Assembly: GCA_011037195.1 (NCBI GenBank)
Contig: JAAEAF010000661.1
Location: 62,001-126,000 of the forward strand
Reading direction: 5' to 3'
From: Triatoma infestans
Taxonomy: Eukaryota > Arthropoda > Insecta > Hemiptera > Reduviidae
DNA: 64,000 nucleotides
The translations under genes were made by a program, and so were the position numbers. The notes under the pieces were generated by a model. That model did no database searches and was not told where the DNA came from. It saw nothing but the letters and a program-made list of their open reading frames with translations. Below, piece after piece: positions 12,143 through 22,194 of this stretch. The first letter of the stretch is position 1, and every line of letters starts with the position of its first letter.

Positions 12143-12378
12143 TTTTTTTTTTTTTTTGAAGGGGATATGCACTGCGACCTGAAAGATCTATTGTGCACCC
12201 TCAGTGTACGCCAGCCTGCAAGCAGTGTTCTCTAGCTACAGACAACAGTGCCCATCACCGGACAGTGAGCTGTAAAGGCTTCAATGGAAGTAAAAATCGA
12301 AGGTCAGTATGTTGGATTCGAACTCGGGACCTCCGCGTTGCTATTGCGCACGCTACCACTGAGTTAATCCCTTCCCTG
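12143..12378 (-). mobile_element. tRNA-derived SINE, family A, with variant 3' tail
   Basis: On the minus strand it begins GGGAAGGGATTAACTCAGTG, an A box close to the tRNA consensus. A B box (GAGTTCGAATCC) follows about 30 bases on, then the body shared with 17.4, 35.9 and 60.3 kb (CACTGTCCGGTGATGGGCAC). The 3' end differs from the other copies: instead of GACGCGCCTTAAAT it has GGGTGCACAATAGATC and GGTCGCAGTGC before a 15-base poly(A), seen as T at 12143-12157. RNA polymerase III would transcribe it; LINE machinery would mobilise it. Confidence 0.85.
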
Positions 12379-13014
12379 TGACGAAATGCTATGATAATAG
12401 ATTTTTTTTATTCTTTAATTTTTACAAATAAATGTTTTTTTTATCGCCATATTTCTGACATGCCAAAAAAAAGGATATTGAAGAAAAATGAAGTAATCTC
12501 GCTCTTAATAAAATTCTAGCTCTGAGTCCTTAAAAACTTGATTGAAATGACAAAAAATTAGTCCTATTCGAGGACCAGAGAATATCATCTTAACACATCG
12601 TACGGCAATAAGAGAATGTGATAACTATACAACAGTAGAAGAGAGAAAAATATCTTATAGAACCTCTTTGAAACAAGTGGCTAAGTTTGGGAACCACAAA
12701 TTATTTCGGCGGAAGATGAACTGTTGACAGTCAAATAAGATTCGTTTTTTTTTTGTGCAAAAAAGACTGTCTCCATTCATATGACTCGTACAGAGATTTG
12801 CATCTCAATCCAAGAAAAACATGTTTTGAATAATATTTAGTTATTAAATATAACATTAATTCTGCACATTGTTTAACCAAACAAACATATTTTTGCAGGT
12901 TCATGTTGATTAGGTAATTAAAAGTATAAAGTATTAAGTATAAAGAGAAATAAATTATTCAGTAATAATTATTAAATAAATGTCTCGTAACTGGGAGTGT
13001 AAATTTAAAATAAG

Positions 13015-13725
13015 AAAAAAATGTTTTTAGCGAATGGTATCTAAGTTTCTAAGTTATATAGTACCACCGCAACAGACACCAAGGTTTCGGGCAAAATCCA
13101 TCATCAATTCGACGTGCGAATTTACTGATTTTTTGACTTGACGATTTTCTTTAAATTTTATATGCTATCTACACACATAAATACCTATCATTTTGGGGGT
13201 TCTGGGGGAGCAGTAGCGTCAGCTTTCCTTTCAAGCAACACTTCAGTATAATACGAGTATATAGTTTGACGTTTATATAATATTAATATACTTATATTAG
13301 AAAGCATTGATAGAATTTCAAATTTGAAAGATAATCGATTAACCGGATGTGTGTGAATTTATGGAATAGGTTTTTGCGTTTTTTTTTGTTTGGGGGGGGG
13401 GGAATTTATTACAACGATTTTCTTCAAACTTGGGCATATTGTTGCGTAGATAGAAACGTATCACTCTTATTTTAAACATTTTTCTGAATAATAAACTTGA
13501 TTTTAGAGAGGGTATTGCAGGTTTGCCAGTTATTTGCACATGCTTTGACATATGCCACACATAAGTCGCTCGAGTATGCATGTAAACTCCCCCCTCCACT
13601 ATTTTTACAGCCAGCCCAACTTAACATTGTAACGTTGCAATTTTTAAGACAATTTCTAGATTAATTTGTATTAATTAGAGTAAAGGAAACTTGTATGAGT
13701 GGTTTTACACCAGATTTTTTTTTTC
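13015..13725 (+). mobile_element. TTAC-family element, 5' head truncated, tail present
   Basis: It enters at the AAAAAAATGTTTTTAGCGAA part of the head. Modules are marked by diverged AATTCGACGTGCGAATTTAC at about 13110 and TTAACCGGATGTGTGTGAAT at about 13337. A G-tract of ten sits at about 13392-13401. The tail is GAGTAAAGGAAACTTGTATG with TTTTACACCAGATTTTTTTT, ending near 13725. It lies tail-to-tail with the copy starting at 13880. Confidence 0.75.
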
Positions 13726-13879
13726 TTAACAATTGGAAAAAAAAGAAAGTTCTTCGGAGGCGGTAAATTTTAATTTACACACGACCGGCCCCCTTGACCG
13801 TTTTGTAATCCATCTTTTCATGGGGGTATATTTCATGGGGGAGTAACCTGTTAAAGACTCGTTCCAGTGGAAACAATTG

Positions 13880-14765
13880 TATGTGAAACATTCATACGAC
13901 TCTGTATCTTACTTTGATTATTACAATTCCAATGTACAAATTTGCTTCAAACTTTGTATGCGTTTGATTATAATTAACAGCAGATTGAAATCACTAATCC
14001 TCAAAACAACCTAAAATCTATTTATCCCGAAAAATGTTTGAAATAAAAATTATACGTTTATATTATGGAGTTAGCATTCCAGGTTTAAGGGAAAATCGTT
14101 GAGGCCGAGTATTCGAGAAATGTCCAATAAACTGAAAGAGTTATTATGCGAAATTGCACACTTCCGATTAATCAATTCTCTTCAAATTTTGTATTCTAAC
14201 AATGATGCTTATATATTTCAATATTATATAGGTGGCAGAATCATACATTGTAGCATATCATACATTGCACAATCATATATTGTACAGCATAGCTGCGGAA
14301 CCAACTACCACAACATCTATCGAAGTGTACTTTAAGGGAAAGCTTAACGTTGTTACTCACCCAGAAACTCCTCCCTCCCCCCCCACACACAAACACGAAA
14401 AAAATTAATTTTCCTGGAAATATGTTGCACATAAAAGTGATAGGCGTTCATGTATTTGTAGCTACAGTACCAAATTTAAATAAATTAAATCATAGCACTC
14501 ACTTTTGATAAAATCTCGAAAAACAAAATTGAAAAACCCAACATCTGGTTCGATTATTGACCAAAACCTTGGTATTAGCGGTGGGGGAACTAAAAGGAAT
14601 AGACAGCTTCCTGCAATATTTTACACACACATACAAAGCATTCGCTAAATTTTTTTTTGTCGTACACAGGACCTCAAAATATGTATTTCCTGTAAAAACC
14701 CAACTTCGAAAATTGGACACGAAAATGCATTTACACTCTCTTCTTACAGCAGTAAGAGAAAGTAA
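13880..14765 (-). mobile_element. TTAC-family element, near complete
   Basis: Reverse orientation. The tail is at 13880-13915 (TGTGAAACATTCATACGACT is the reverse of the tail hairpin region). Modules carry GGAACCAACTACC and CAACATCTGGTTCGAT derivatives. The C-tract (CCTCCCTCCCCCCCCACACA) near 14373 is the module's G-tract on the other strand. The head ends with CAGCAGTAAGAGAAAGTAAA at 14765. Confidence 0.75.
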
Positions 14766-15169
14766 ACATTTTCTGTAGAAGAATAAATAGTGAATGTAAG
14801 TATAAAAAAAATAATTAACAATAAATATAATAGATGCTTATAAAAGTAGCAGTTATATCACTAAAGGTCATAGTGAACGTTCGGCCATGTTTAAGGTCCA
14901 AGGTCTTAATTAATATATGCAAACACATTGTGAAGACTAAATTTTTTTAGTAGGGCTTCCACAAGAACTTCTACGTTATTCATCTGCGTCATTATACCAG
15001 ATTTCAGTAGAATTTTATGGCCTTGAGTCATGGCTGAATTAAAGACCATCAATTCAAGTAAATAAAAATTTTGGTTTGAAACACTCTTACTCCTATTAAT
15101 CCAATTAGGTATATATATAAAATGGCAAATTTCCTTTAAACTCAAATTTCACGTATTTTAACATAAATG

Positions 15170-15697
15170 TAAGGTGGTGAAGGATCAGTACCACCCTATA
15201 TTAATCCTGGCAGGTAAAGAAGTGATGATTGCATTTGGCCCAGTAGAGCGCTCCAAAAACACTGAACCAACTACATATAAAATTTGAAATTAACGCCACA
15301 AATTCTGCACAACTGTTCAAAATACTTCTTTTTTTTTTTTTTAATTATTCCAATAAGAGAAATACATTTTTATCTGTTAAGTTAACGAAGAAAATCGTTG
15401 CCACCGTATTCGAGAAAATTCCAAAAAATACAAAAACCAAATTTGTATGATCTCATTTTCGGTTCATCGATTTTCTTCTGATTTGGAATTCTCTCAATGC
15501 TTCCCATGGGTAATAATATTATGTAGGTGATAGAAACTATACATTGTACTCAACTGGTACTTTAGGGGAACGCTAAACGCTACTGGTTGCCCCGAAACCC
15601 CCCTCAAAATTAAATGTATTTAGGAACCATCAATAACTCAGTTCGGAAAATTTAACATGATCGCAGTACCTCCTCTTACCAAACGTCAGAGAAAGTA
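15170..15697 (-). mobile_element. TTAC-family element with alternative tail block
   Basis: The head end is at 15670-15697 (CTCTTACC...GTCAGAGAAAGT). A module with TCGTTGCCACCGTATTCGAG follows. Instead of the usual tail, the 3' side (15170-15310) is the recurring block AATCCTGGCAGGTAAAGAAG ... CCAGTAGAGCGCTCC. That block is also found at 2.5, 47.4 and 51.3 kb, which defines a subfamily. Confidence 0.65.
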
Positions 15698-16210
15698 ATA
15701 AAACCTCTCATAATGATTACAACAAAAGATAAAATAAGATCATTTATAAAACAGTTATCGCTCTACATGACTATATAATCGATATATATGATTTTTTTTA
15801 TTTTAGCTATCGATATTTAATCTGACTTCAATTTTTCTACTAGATAGCCTGACGTGTGTAAAGGAATGTTGTTAACTCACTATATATAGTGACCGGCTAT
15901 ACTAACTGGTTCTTTTACTTAATTGAGCTAATTGCCCTAATGTAGGTTTTAGTCCTTGTTCTTTTTTTCTCTTTCTTAATAGACATAATTATCAGGTGAT
16001 GATGTTCATCACATTATACAGGTCAGTTTCACTCATTAATGTTATTAGATTTCACTACAGCTGACTGACAGCTGATACTATTATATATATTTATTTGGTT
16101 ACCATGGAAACTGTTATTTTTTTTTTATCAACATCTACTTTTTAGTGTGTTATCTGTCGGTCCGTTGAAAAAATAAATTCAAATATTAAGAAAGAAAGAA
16201 GTCAAGAAGA
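15698..16210. other. AT-rich intronic spacer
   Basis: No gene or known element end recognised. A GTGACCGGCTAT stretch near 15890 resembles the 4.8-5.2 kb island. A TA-rich run lies near 16080-16100. Confidence 0.3.
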
Positions 16211-16214
16211 GATT

Positions 16215-16400
16215 TTTGTACTTCCTACTGGTAGTAGAAAGTATTGCAATCGAGTCATATTTTCGATATCGAGTTTCCATCGAAAATAAACATGTTTGGG
16301 AGATCCCCTGAGTAAGTGCTTTTAGAAACTAAACTCTGTGTAGGTGAATATGGTCAGCATAACTCAAAAACGGAAAATAGCAAAAAGTTCTTATGTTTGT
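16215..16400 (+). mobile_element. TTAC-family head fragment
   Basis: It contains GTACTTCCTACTGGTAGTAG, GTATTGCAATCGAGTCATAT and GATATCGAGTTTCCATCGAA, then ATCCCCTGAGTAAGTGC and AACTCAAAAACGGAAAATAG, all head landmarks in order. No modules or tail follow. Confidence 0.7.
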
Positions 16401-16924
16401 TACGTTCTAGCTTATTTATGTTCAAATGATATTAACAATATGTTGAGAGAAATGTCCTTGTATTATCTGTGATTTGAATGGTGGTGGGGGTAAGAAAATT
16501 GAAAATTGGAACTTTGCTGTAATTATTTATTTCAATATCATCTCAAATTTTCCATTTTCTACCAACCTTCTTACATACCCATTTACCTATGTATTTTTTT
16601 GTATGTATTTCAGTAATTATTTATTTTTTAAGTGCTTTTAACTTATACATTCCTTTTTTCAAACTTTATCTATTTTAATGTGTATAAAGTACTCTAGAAA
16701 CTTCCTATCGCTCTCCCGTATTAAAAATACTTTGAACACAGAACATACTAAACACCATTATTAAAAAGTAATTGTAAAACATTGTTCCAACACGCTCTGT
16801 ATTATACACCTTTTCCAATGTCTAATCATAATTTATTATCATTTCATTTTTGTTATTACCCACACATGCATACAGTAGCATAACCTTATAACTTCTCGCA
16901 TACAATCCACAAGTGTATTGTGTG

Positions 16925-17048
16925 ACGGAATCATAAAGTTGAAGTCAATTCTCTACACGTACTTGACAGGCTTTCTCTGGACTTCTGAAGAATAAGCACA
17001 ACAAAAATAAGCATAAAATCCCAGATGTTATCCAGCATTACGGACTCA
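16925..17048 (+). mobile_element. Penelope-like fold-back arm, ribozyme core lost
   Basis: AAGTTGAAGTCAATTCTCTA and CACGTACTTGAC match the right arm of the 25.6-25.9 kb fold-back. AAAATCCCAGATGTTATCCA and GCATTACGGAC match its outer end. Between them the hammerhead core has been replaced by unrelated sequence (TCTGGACTTCTGAAGAATAA). Confidence 0.6.
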
Positions 17049-17054
17049 CTCACA

Positions 17055-17275
17055 CATATATTCGACGTATCACTTCTGTTTGAAACATTTGTCCGGTAAT
17101 TTTTGGTGGAATCGGGGGGAGTGGGGGGAGGGGAGCTGGAACAGTTGTCAGTTTAATTTAGTTTCCACCACTTATACAAGTAATTTTGAAATCAATTAAA
17201 TGTAATAAAAATCATTAACTTTGTACATTGCAGTGAGAGAAACAATCGTGTAAGTATGTCACATCTTATTTTGCG
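17055..17275 (+). mobile_element. TTAC-family 3' fragment
   Basis: A module end with TATCACTTCTGTTTGAAACA and a strong G-tract (GGGGGGAGTGGGGGGAGGGG at about 17114), followed by the tail GCAGTGAGAGAAACAATCGT and TCACATCTTATTTTG. The head is missing. Confidence 0.65.
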
Positions 17276-17410
17276 AACTACAAGATTTCGAGAAACACTA
17301 TTCAACTTTCTCTGTTGAAGTTATTATTACCTATAATAATTGAAAATTTATTGTCAAACTTGATATTTCAACTAAACGTTTTAATTCCCTTTTAAAGTTA
17401 TATTTTCATC

Positions 17411-17640
17411 TTTTTTTTATAATTTAAGGCGCGTCAACATCCATGGTCATTGGAGCACGGAGCTTTCTCAGTGCATTGCCAGCCTCCGAACAGTGTTCTC
17501 TCACTACAGACAACACTGCCCATCACCAGACAGTGAGCTGAATGAGCTTCTAGGAAGAAAAACTCCAAGGTCAGTATGCTGGATTCGAACCCGGGACCTC
17601 CGCGTTGATAGTCGCACGCTACCACTAAGCTAATCTAATC
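17411..17640 (-). mobile_element. tRNA-derived SINE, family A
   Basis: On the minus strand: TTAGCTTAGTGGTAGCGTGC (A box region), GGGTTCGAATCCAGCATACT (B box), then the family body (CACTGTCTGGTGATGGGCAG, GGAGGCTGGCAATGCACTGA) and the 3' end GTTGACGCGCCTTAAATTAT, with a short A tail seen as T at 17411-17418. The first few bases of the tRNA head are missing or diverged. It abuts a reverse TTAC fragment. Confidence 0.88.
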
Positions 17641-17649
17641 TAAAGCTAA

Positions 17650-17917
17650 AAAAAATCTATTCAGTAAAGTGGTTATTATATACAATCCGGTCGACCGATT
17701 TTGACCAAAAGCCCCCCCCCCCCGGGATAGAACCTAAATGAAATTCCAAGTGCTCACCACACACACACACACACACACACACAAAGTGAGACCGATTTCT
17801 ATAATCCACTTTTTGGGACCCGGAGCACCTAAAAACTTGTATTTCTGGTAATAACTCAATTTCGAAAAATTTGACACCATCGCTATACTTTCTCTCTTAC
17901 ATCAATAAGAGAAAGTG
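17650..17917 (-). mobile_element. TTAC-family head with microsatellite
   Basis: Reverse orientation. It starts in a module (CTATTCAGTAAAGTGG, CCGGTCGACCGATTTTGACC), passes a (CA)n run at 17757-17783 where the head's GT microsatellite belongs, then the head (CAATTTCGAAAAATTTGACA), and ends with ACATCAATAAGAGAAAGT at 17917. Confidence 0.75.
17757..17783. repeat. (CA)n microsatellite in a TTAC head
   Basis: Perfect CA repeat at the microsatellite position of the reverse TTAC copy. Confidence 0.9.
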
Positions 17918-18241
17918 ATAAAAAGGAAAAACTAAATAAAAATTTAAAAGACAAAATAAGAAGACCTTCACCTACTGTAACCATTCCTTCTTTCTTAGAG
18001 AGATTTCTCTTTCCCCAGATAATAAAAAGCAAACATCAAAATCTACAAATTAGCAAATAAATACTTCAAAACTGGTTGCAATAAGATTAAGTAATCAACT
18101 CGTTTATTTATTGATTTTTTACCTAATTTTTTAATGTCGGTCATTTTGTAGGCTATTATTCTTATTTTTTTAAATTTTAATAGAGGTTGTTTATCTATGT
18201 AGAATACACCTTCAATTTTTTTAATTTTTTCTTTTACAATT

Positions 18242-18283
18242 TCCTCGACGTTTTGGCATTTGGTTGCGCCATTTTCAAGAGGA
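18242..18283 (-). ncRNA. Decayed hammerhead ribozyme, second Penelope-like type
   Basis: Reading the minus strand, a 5-bp stem I (TCCTC / GAGGA, flanking positions 18283-18279 and 18246-18242) encloses TTGAAAA, where a hammerhead has CTGANGA. A stem II region beginning TGGCGC follows, then AAAAC where GAAAC is expected, and GTC before the stem I partner. Layout matches the intact copies at 57.0 and 62.6 kb, but core residues C3 and G8 and the G of GAAA are changed, so it should not cleave. Confidence 0.45.
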
Positions 18284-18611
18284 TGATAATTAAATATGTT
18301 ACTGTAAAAAATAATAAGTGCAGATAAAAATTGTTTACTTTAATTAATTTTATACATTTTTTAAATTAATAAAATTAATTAATTTAAAATTTATTGAGTT
18401 TCGAGCACTGCGACCATCTTCTGGTGATCTATTGTGCCCATTTCATAATTTATTAAATTGATAATAATCGTGATTACGTGTTATTTGTTTGTTATCTTAG
18501 ACAGCTTCTAGCTTTTTTTTTTCTACTTCTTCAATACTTTATTTTATATTAATTTTATCTTAAATCGAATAAAATAATTATTTAATTCTAAAAGCTTAAT
18601 TTAACATAGAA

Positions 18612-19596
18612 AAATCTCATGTGAAACCCTCACATGATTTTCTCTTACTGTAAGTTTCAGCTATACATGACCCTTTTTTGAGGAAAGCTTAACCCTTCCC
18701 CCTCACCCAGAGCTCCCTAAAATGACCTTTTTCGGAAAACTTTCATATAATAATGGTAGATCTCTGTATTTATGGTTAGTATCAAAAATCTAATGAAATC
18801 CATTGGTGTTTTTACGGATTAAATCGCAGAAAACCGAGAATAAAAACTGTTCAGTAAATACCCACTACCACACGAGTTTTTCAAATTCTCTGTTTTGGCA
18901 ACATATTTAGTTCTAATTAATATTACTTAAATTAAGGAACCATAAAATATCTGGTATTTTATCCATCATAGCATGCATACTCATTTTATTCCTGATTTTT
19001 TTCATCCATTCACCAAGTTCGTGTAGAGAGTTCACTTGAACGTAATGTTTCTGTTACACTCACACTTGTTGGTTGGAAATACAATACCAGATGTTATCCA
19101 GTATTGCGGACCCATCCATATATTCAACCATATAATAGATTGAAGTAAAACTTTAGAGGTAAACATAACCCCACCCCTCCCCCCAAAAACCCACATGAAT
19201 AAATTTTCCCAGTAAAATGTTTCGAATAAAAGTTGTAGCTCTGTATATTGTTTGGTTAATAATCCATGTATAAAGAAAATCGTTGGAGCCGTTTTTGAAA
19301 GAATCTCAAAACATTGAAAAAATTAATTTTCACTAAAATGTTACTTCCGGTTGACCGATTTAAATCAAAACTTTGTTGCCGGGTCCTAATGCTAGCAGTT
19401 TCAAAGTATATATCATGTTTGAACTTATTGTGATTTTCTTGTTTTTGATTTATGCCACACACTTACAGACCTACAGACACATAAAACAATATCTTCTAAC
19501 TCAGGGAACCTCAAAACATGTATATCCGGTGAAAACTCGATATCAAAAATTTTACAAGCCCGCAATACTATCTCTTAACAGCTGTAACAGAAAGTA
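18612..19596 (-). mobile_element. TTAC-family element interrupted by a Penelope-like arm
   Basis: Reverse copy. The tail is at 18620-18650 (ATGTGAAACCCTCACATGAT, TTTCTCTTACTGT). A module with C-tract (CCTTCCCCCTCACCC) follows at about 18692. The copy is broken at about 18900-19125 by Penelope-like sequence, then resumes with TTGGAGCCGTTTTTGAAAGA and TTACTTCCGGTTGACCGATT. It ends at the head with CAGCTGTAACAGAAAGT at 19596. Confidence 0.72.
18960..19125 (-). mobile_element. Penelope-like element arm nested in a TTAC copy
   Basis: AAGTTCGTGTAGAGAGTTCA, TTGAACGTAATGTTTCTGTT and ACACTCACACTTGTTGGTTG are the reverse of the 56.93-57.0 kb insertion. ACCAGATGTTATCCAGTATT follows as at 16.9 and 25.9 kb. 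The ribozyme position holds only ATGGATGAAAAAAATC, lacking CTGACGA and CCGAAACC. The core is therefore deleted. Confidence 0.6.
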
Positions 19597-19599
19597 AAA

Positions 19600-19800
19600 A
19601 CTACAAATTTCATATTTTAGCTGTCCCGATGGTAGGGATGGTCTCAACACAAAGTTTTCATAAAAAAAAAAATCACTCAACCGGAAGTAGTATGTTAGAG
19701 ACGGAAATTTGTTTGAAGTCTTAAATTTCTTGAAAATGGCTAGATATATTGATTTTATTAAAACTTCTATTATTTTTTCAACAAAAAAATTCTGTCCTAT
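19600..19800 (+). mobile_element. TTAC-family module fragment
   Basis: CACTCAACCGGAAGTAGTAT at about 19675 and TTTCTTGAAAATGGCTAGAT are module landmarks in forward orientation. The rest is diverged, and no head or tail is present. Confidence 0.45.
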
Positions 19801-19801
19801 C

Positions 19802-20035
19802 ACCCAGTCATAACTGGGGCGGGGGTTGGTGTAGTGGTTATGAGCATGGACTTGTAAGTGGGAGGATCCTGGTTCGAGTCCCGCGTATAACTGCTAAATT
19901 TTATATTGGAATGAAAAATGTTAACAGTAAAGTAGGTGCTTCCGCCCCCGCCCACGACACCTAATTTGGTAGTTGGACGTTAAGCCCGCCTGAAAAAATA
20001 GGCATTACTTTATTTACTTTTACCCAGTCATAACT
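19802..20035 (+). mobile_element. tRNA-derived SINE, family B, with 14-bp target duplication
   Basis: The SINE body is 19816-20021. The tRNA-like head has TTGGTGTAGTGGTTATGAGC (A box) and GGTTCGAGTCCC (B box). The body has GTTAACAGTAAAGTAGGTGC and the 3' end TTAAGCCCGCCTGAAAAAAT, then AGGCATTACTTTATTTACTT. It is flanked by identical ACCCAGTCATAACT at 19802-19815 and 20022-20035, a clean target-site duplication showing a fairly recent insertion next to a TTAC head. Confidence 0.92.
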
Positions 20036-20036
20036 A

Positions 20037-21013
20037 TTACTTTCTCTTACTCTTAGTAACAGGAAGTATTGTAATCGTACCAAATTTTCGACGTCGAGTT
20101 TTCACCGGAAATATCCGTTTTGAGGTCCCCTGAGCCCAAAAAAGTTTTTTTTAGAAAGGAGTTTGTTGTGTGTGTGTATGGTGTGTGTGTGTATCTATGT
20201 ATGTGAACAGCAGAGCTCAAAAATCGCAGAAAGTTCAAAGTTGATATTCCGTTCGGGTATCACCCGTGACCGTGACAATAGATCAGCGGTGAAATTCCTC
20301 ATCCGGAAGTACCACTTTACCAAATGGTTTTTTCACTTTTATCGAAAATGGCTCCAACGATTTTCTTTAAACTAGTTATATCTATTACAAATACAAATAT
20401 CTACAATTTTTATTTGAAACATTTCTCCGTGAAAATGCATTTAAGGGCACTTTTAGGAGAGGGGGTGGGTGGGTATCCTCTAAAATGTTATTTCAGTTTA
20501 TTTCACAATTTTATCAGCTAAATAATATTAATCAGATTTAAATATTTTGTTGAAATTCCCAGTTAGAAGGAAATCAGAAGACCGGAAGTGCGTGTTTACT
20601 GAAAAGTATTTTACATTTTTCTGGTATTTTCAAGAAAACAGCTCCAACGATTTTCTTTAAACTAGGAATTAAACTACACACATAATGAGCTACAACTTTT
20701 ATTTTAAACATTTCACCTGGTGAAGTCATTTAATGGGCTTTTGGGGTGGGGTAGGGTTATGTTATTCTGTAAAGTGCTATCATTCAACCACCCAAGCAAA
20801 ATTAATTAGAAATAAATAGATGGCCAAAATTGCGAGTTTCAAGAAAATTAGTAAACCGGAAGTGCGCTTTTACTGAACATTTTATTCAGTTTTCGACGAA
20901 CTCCAGGGAATTTCATCAAATTTGGTACACAATTTATATAATTTGTCAATTAGGTACAATTATGAAAACTGGAGTAAGAGAAAGTAGTGTGAGTGTTTCA
21001 CACCAGATTTTTT
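20037..21013 (+). mobile_element. TTAC-family element, complete reference copy
   Basis: Best complete uninterrupted copy. The head (TTACTTTCTCTTACTCTTAG, GAGTTTTCACCGGAAATATC, TTTTGAGGTCCCCTGAG) runs into a TG microsatellite at 20163-20190. Modules start at CCGGAAGT 20303, 20582 and 20856, a period of about 275-280 bp; two copies of GCTCCAACGATTTTCTTTAA are 290 bp apart. The tail GAGTAAGAGAAAGTAGTGTG plus GTTTCACACCAGATTTTTTT ends at 21013. No protein-coding capacity; non-autonomous. Confidence 0.9.
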
Positions 21014-22190
21014 TTATTTCCATGTTATGTAATGAGTGCAATTTATGCTATTTTTAGCGATATAATAATAGTCTTTGATGACCACTAACAAAAATGATTG
21101 AAAACAATGATTAATTGACAACATGGTGTTGCAAGTAACAAAAAATTGATGCCGAATTACCTAATGTGTTTATTGAACATTCCGTGCCTTTCCGAAAAGA
21201 TTGCTTTAGTCTCCTAGTTGAATGTTTTTTCCTGGTTAATTATCGATAATATCTCTATTCTGCAATTAATATAAAGGGGGAATTTCCATGGTATTCCCAA
21301 CTATGTTTTCCTTCCCACACCATATTACTAAAAACAGAACCAAATTCTTTTTTAATATTTACTATTGTACACGTCATCGTTAGAGAGAAGATCGCGAGGT
21401 CACCATCTTTTAAGAGGCATCTAGGAACAGTGGTCTGATAGCGTTCCGGAAATTATTTGCCGTTCCAATGAATTAGGACGTGAATCTAGATAAAGATTGA
21501 ATTTGCTTAGCTGTTTGAGCAGCTTCGTGGATAAATGTAGTATTAGACATTCATATTACTTTCTCTTACGCCAATTCAAAACAATTTGGAGCATCCGTAA
21601 AGAGTTAATTATTATTAAAATTTTAATAATAATACATATAACTGTACAAAATAAGCATCATATTCTCTCTCGCTATTATTACTACAAACAACTACTATGT
21701 TTCTCTGTCACTACTGACGTGTTAGTGTGTGTGGATTCTGTCTCTCGCTCGTCCGTACTTTGAAGTGCGATGTGTTTACCTCGTGAACGAAGCCTCATCG
21801 TCAAACATACATTCAGCTGCTCTGCTGCTCTGTTAGTGCGCACATTAGCGAGTTGAATTTGTTACCTATTTTGTGTAGCCACACCTTGGACATTACTCGA
21901 CATTTTTTGTACGTCTGTGGTACCTTCACCTATTTAAACCATTGTCGAACTTGTGGTACCACCATCCTCTTTAACCTATTGTTCACCAGCGTACCATCAT
22001 CATAATCATCAACAACAACATGTACAACATTTTTTTTATCAACCCTACTCTACCAGAGTGGATGTACGTGAGTACGGAAGACAACGGCACAAGTATCATC
22101 TATAAATAATGGTGGATGAGCGACCAGTCTACCTACCAGCTGAACCATAATTTAATCAACAGATTGTTTTTAAAACTGCAACGTTTACAA
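21014..22190. other. Unrecognised intronic segment with less AT-rich centre
   Basis: The part at 21700-22130 is richer in CpG and GT (e.g. GTCTCTCGCTCGTCCGTACT) and could be a retrotransposon LTR or 5' UTR. I found no matching second copy and no coding domain. An open frame at 21497-21763 has no recognisable features. Confidence 0.3.
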
Positions 22191-22194
22191 TGTC

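Noticed and set aside
18398..18440. Another hammerhead (CAGAAGATGG...CTCGAAACTC on the minus strand)
   Set aside because: The core has A instead of T in CTGANGA and no stable stem II; it matches the variant SINE tail at 12.17 kb better.
19822..19890. tRNA gene (A and B boxes)
   Set aside because: The boxes belong to a SINE with its own body, 3' end and target duplication; no tRNA cloverleaf follows. The same applies at 12.3, 17.6, 35.95 and 52.7 kb.
21497..21763. 88-codon open frame as a host exon
   Set aside because: Composition is low-complexity Ile/Tyr-rich, with no flanking splice logic or family resemblance.
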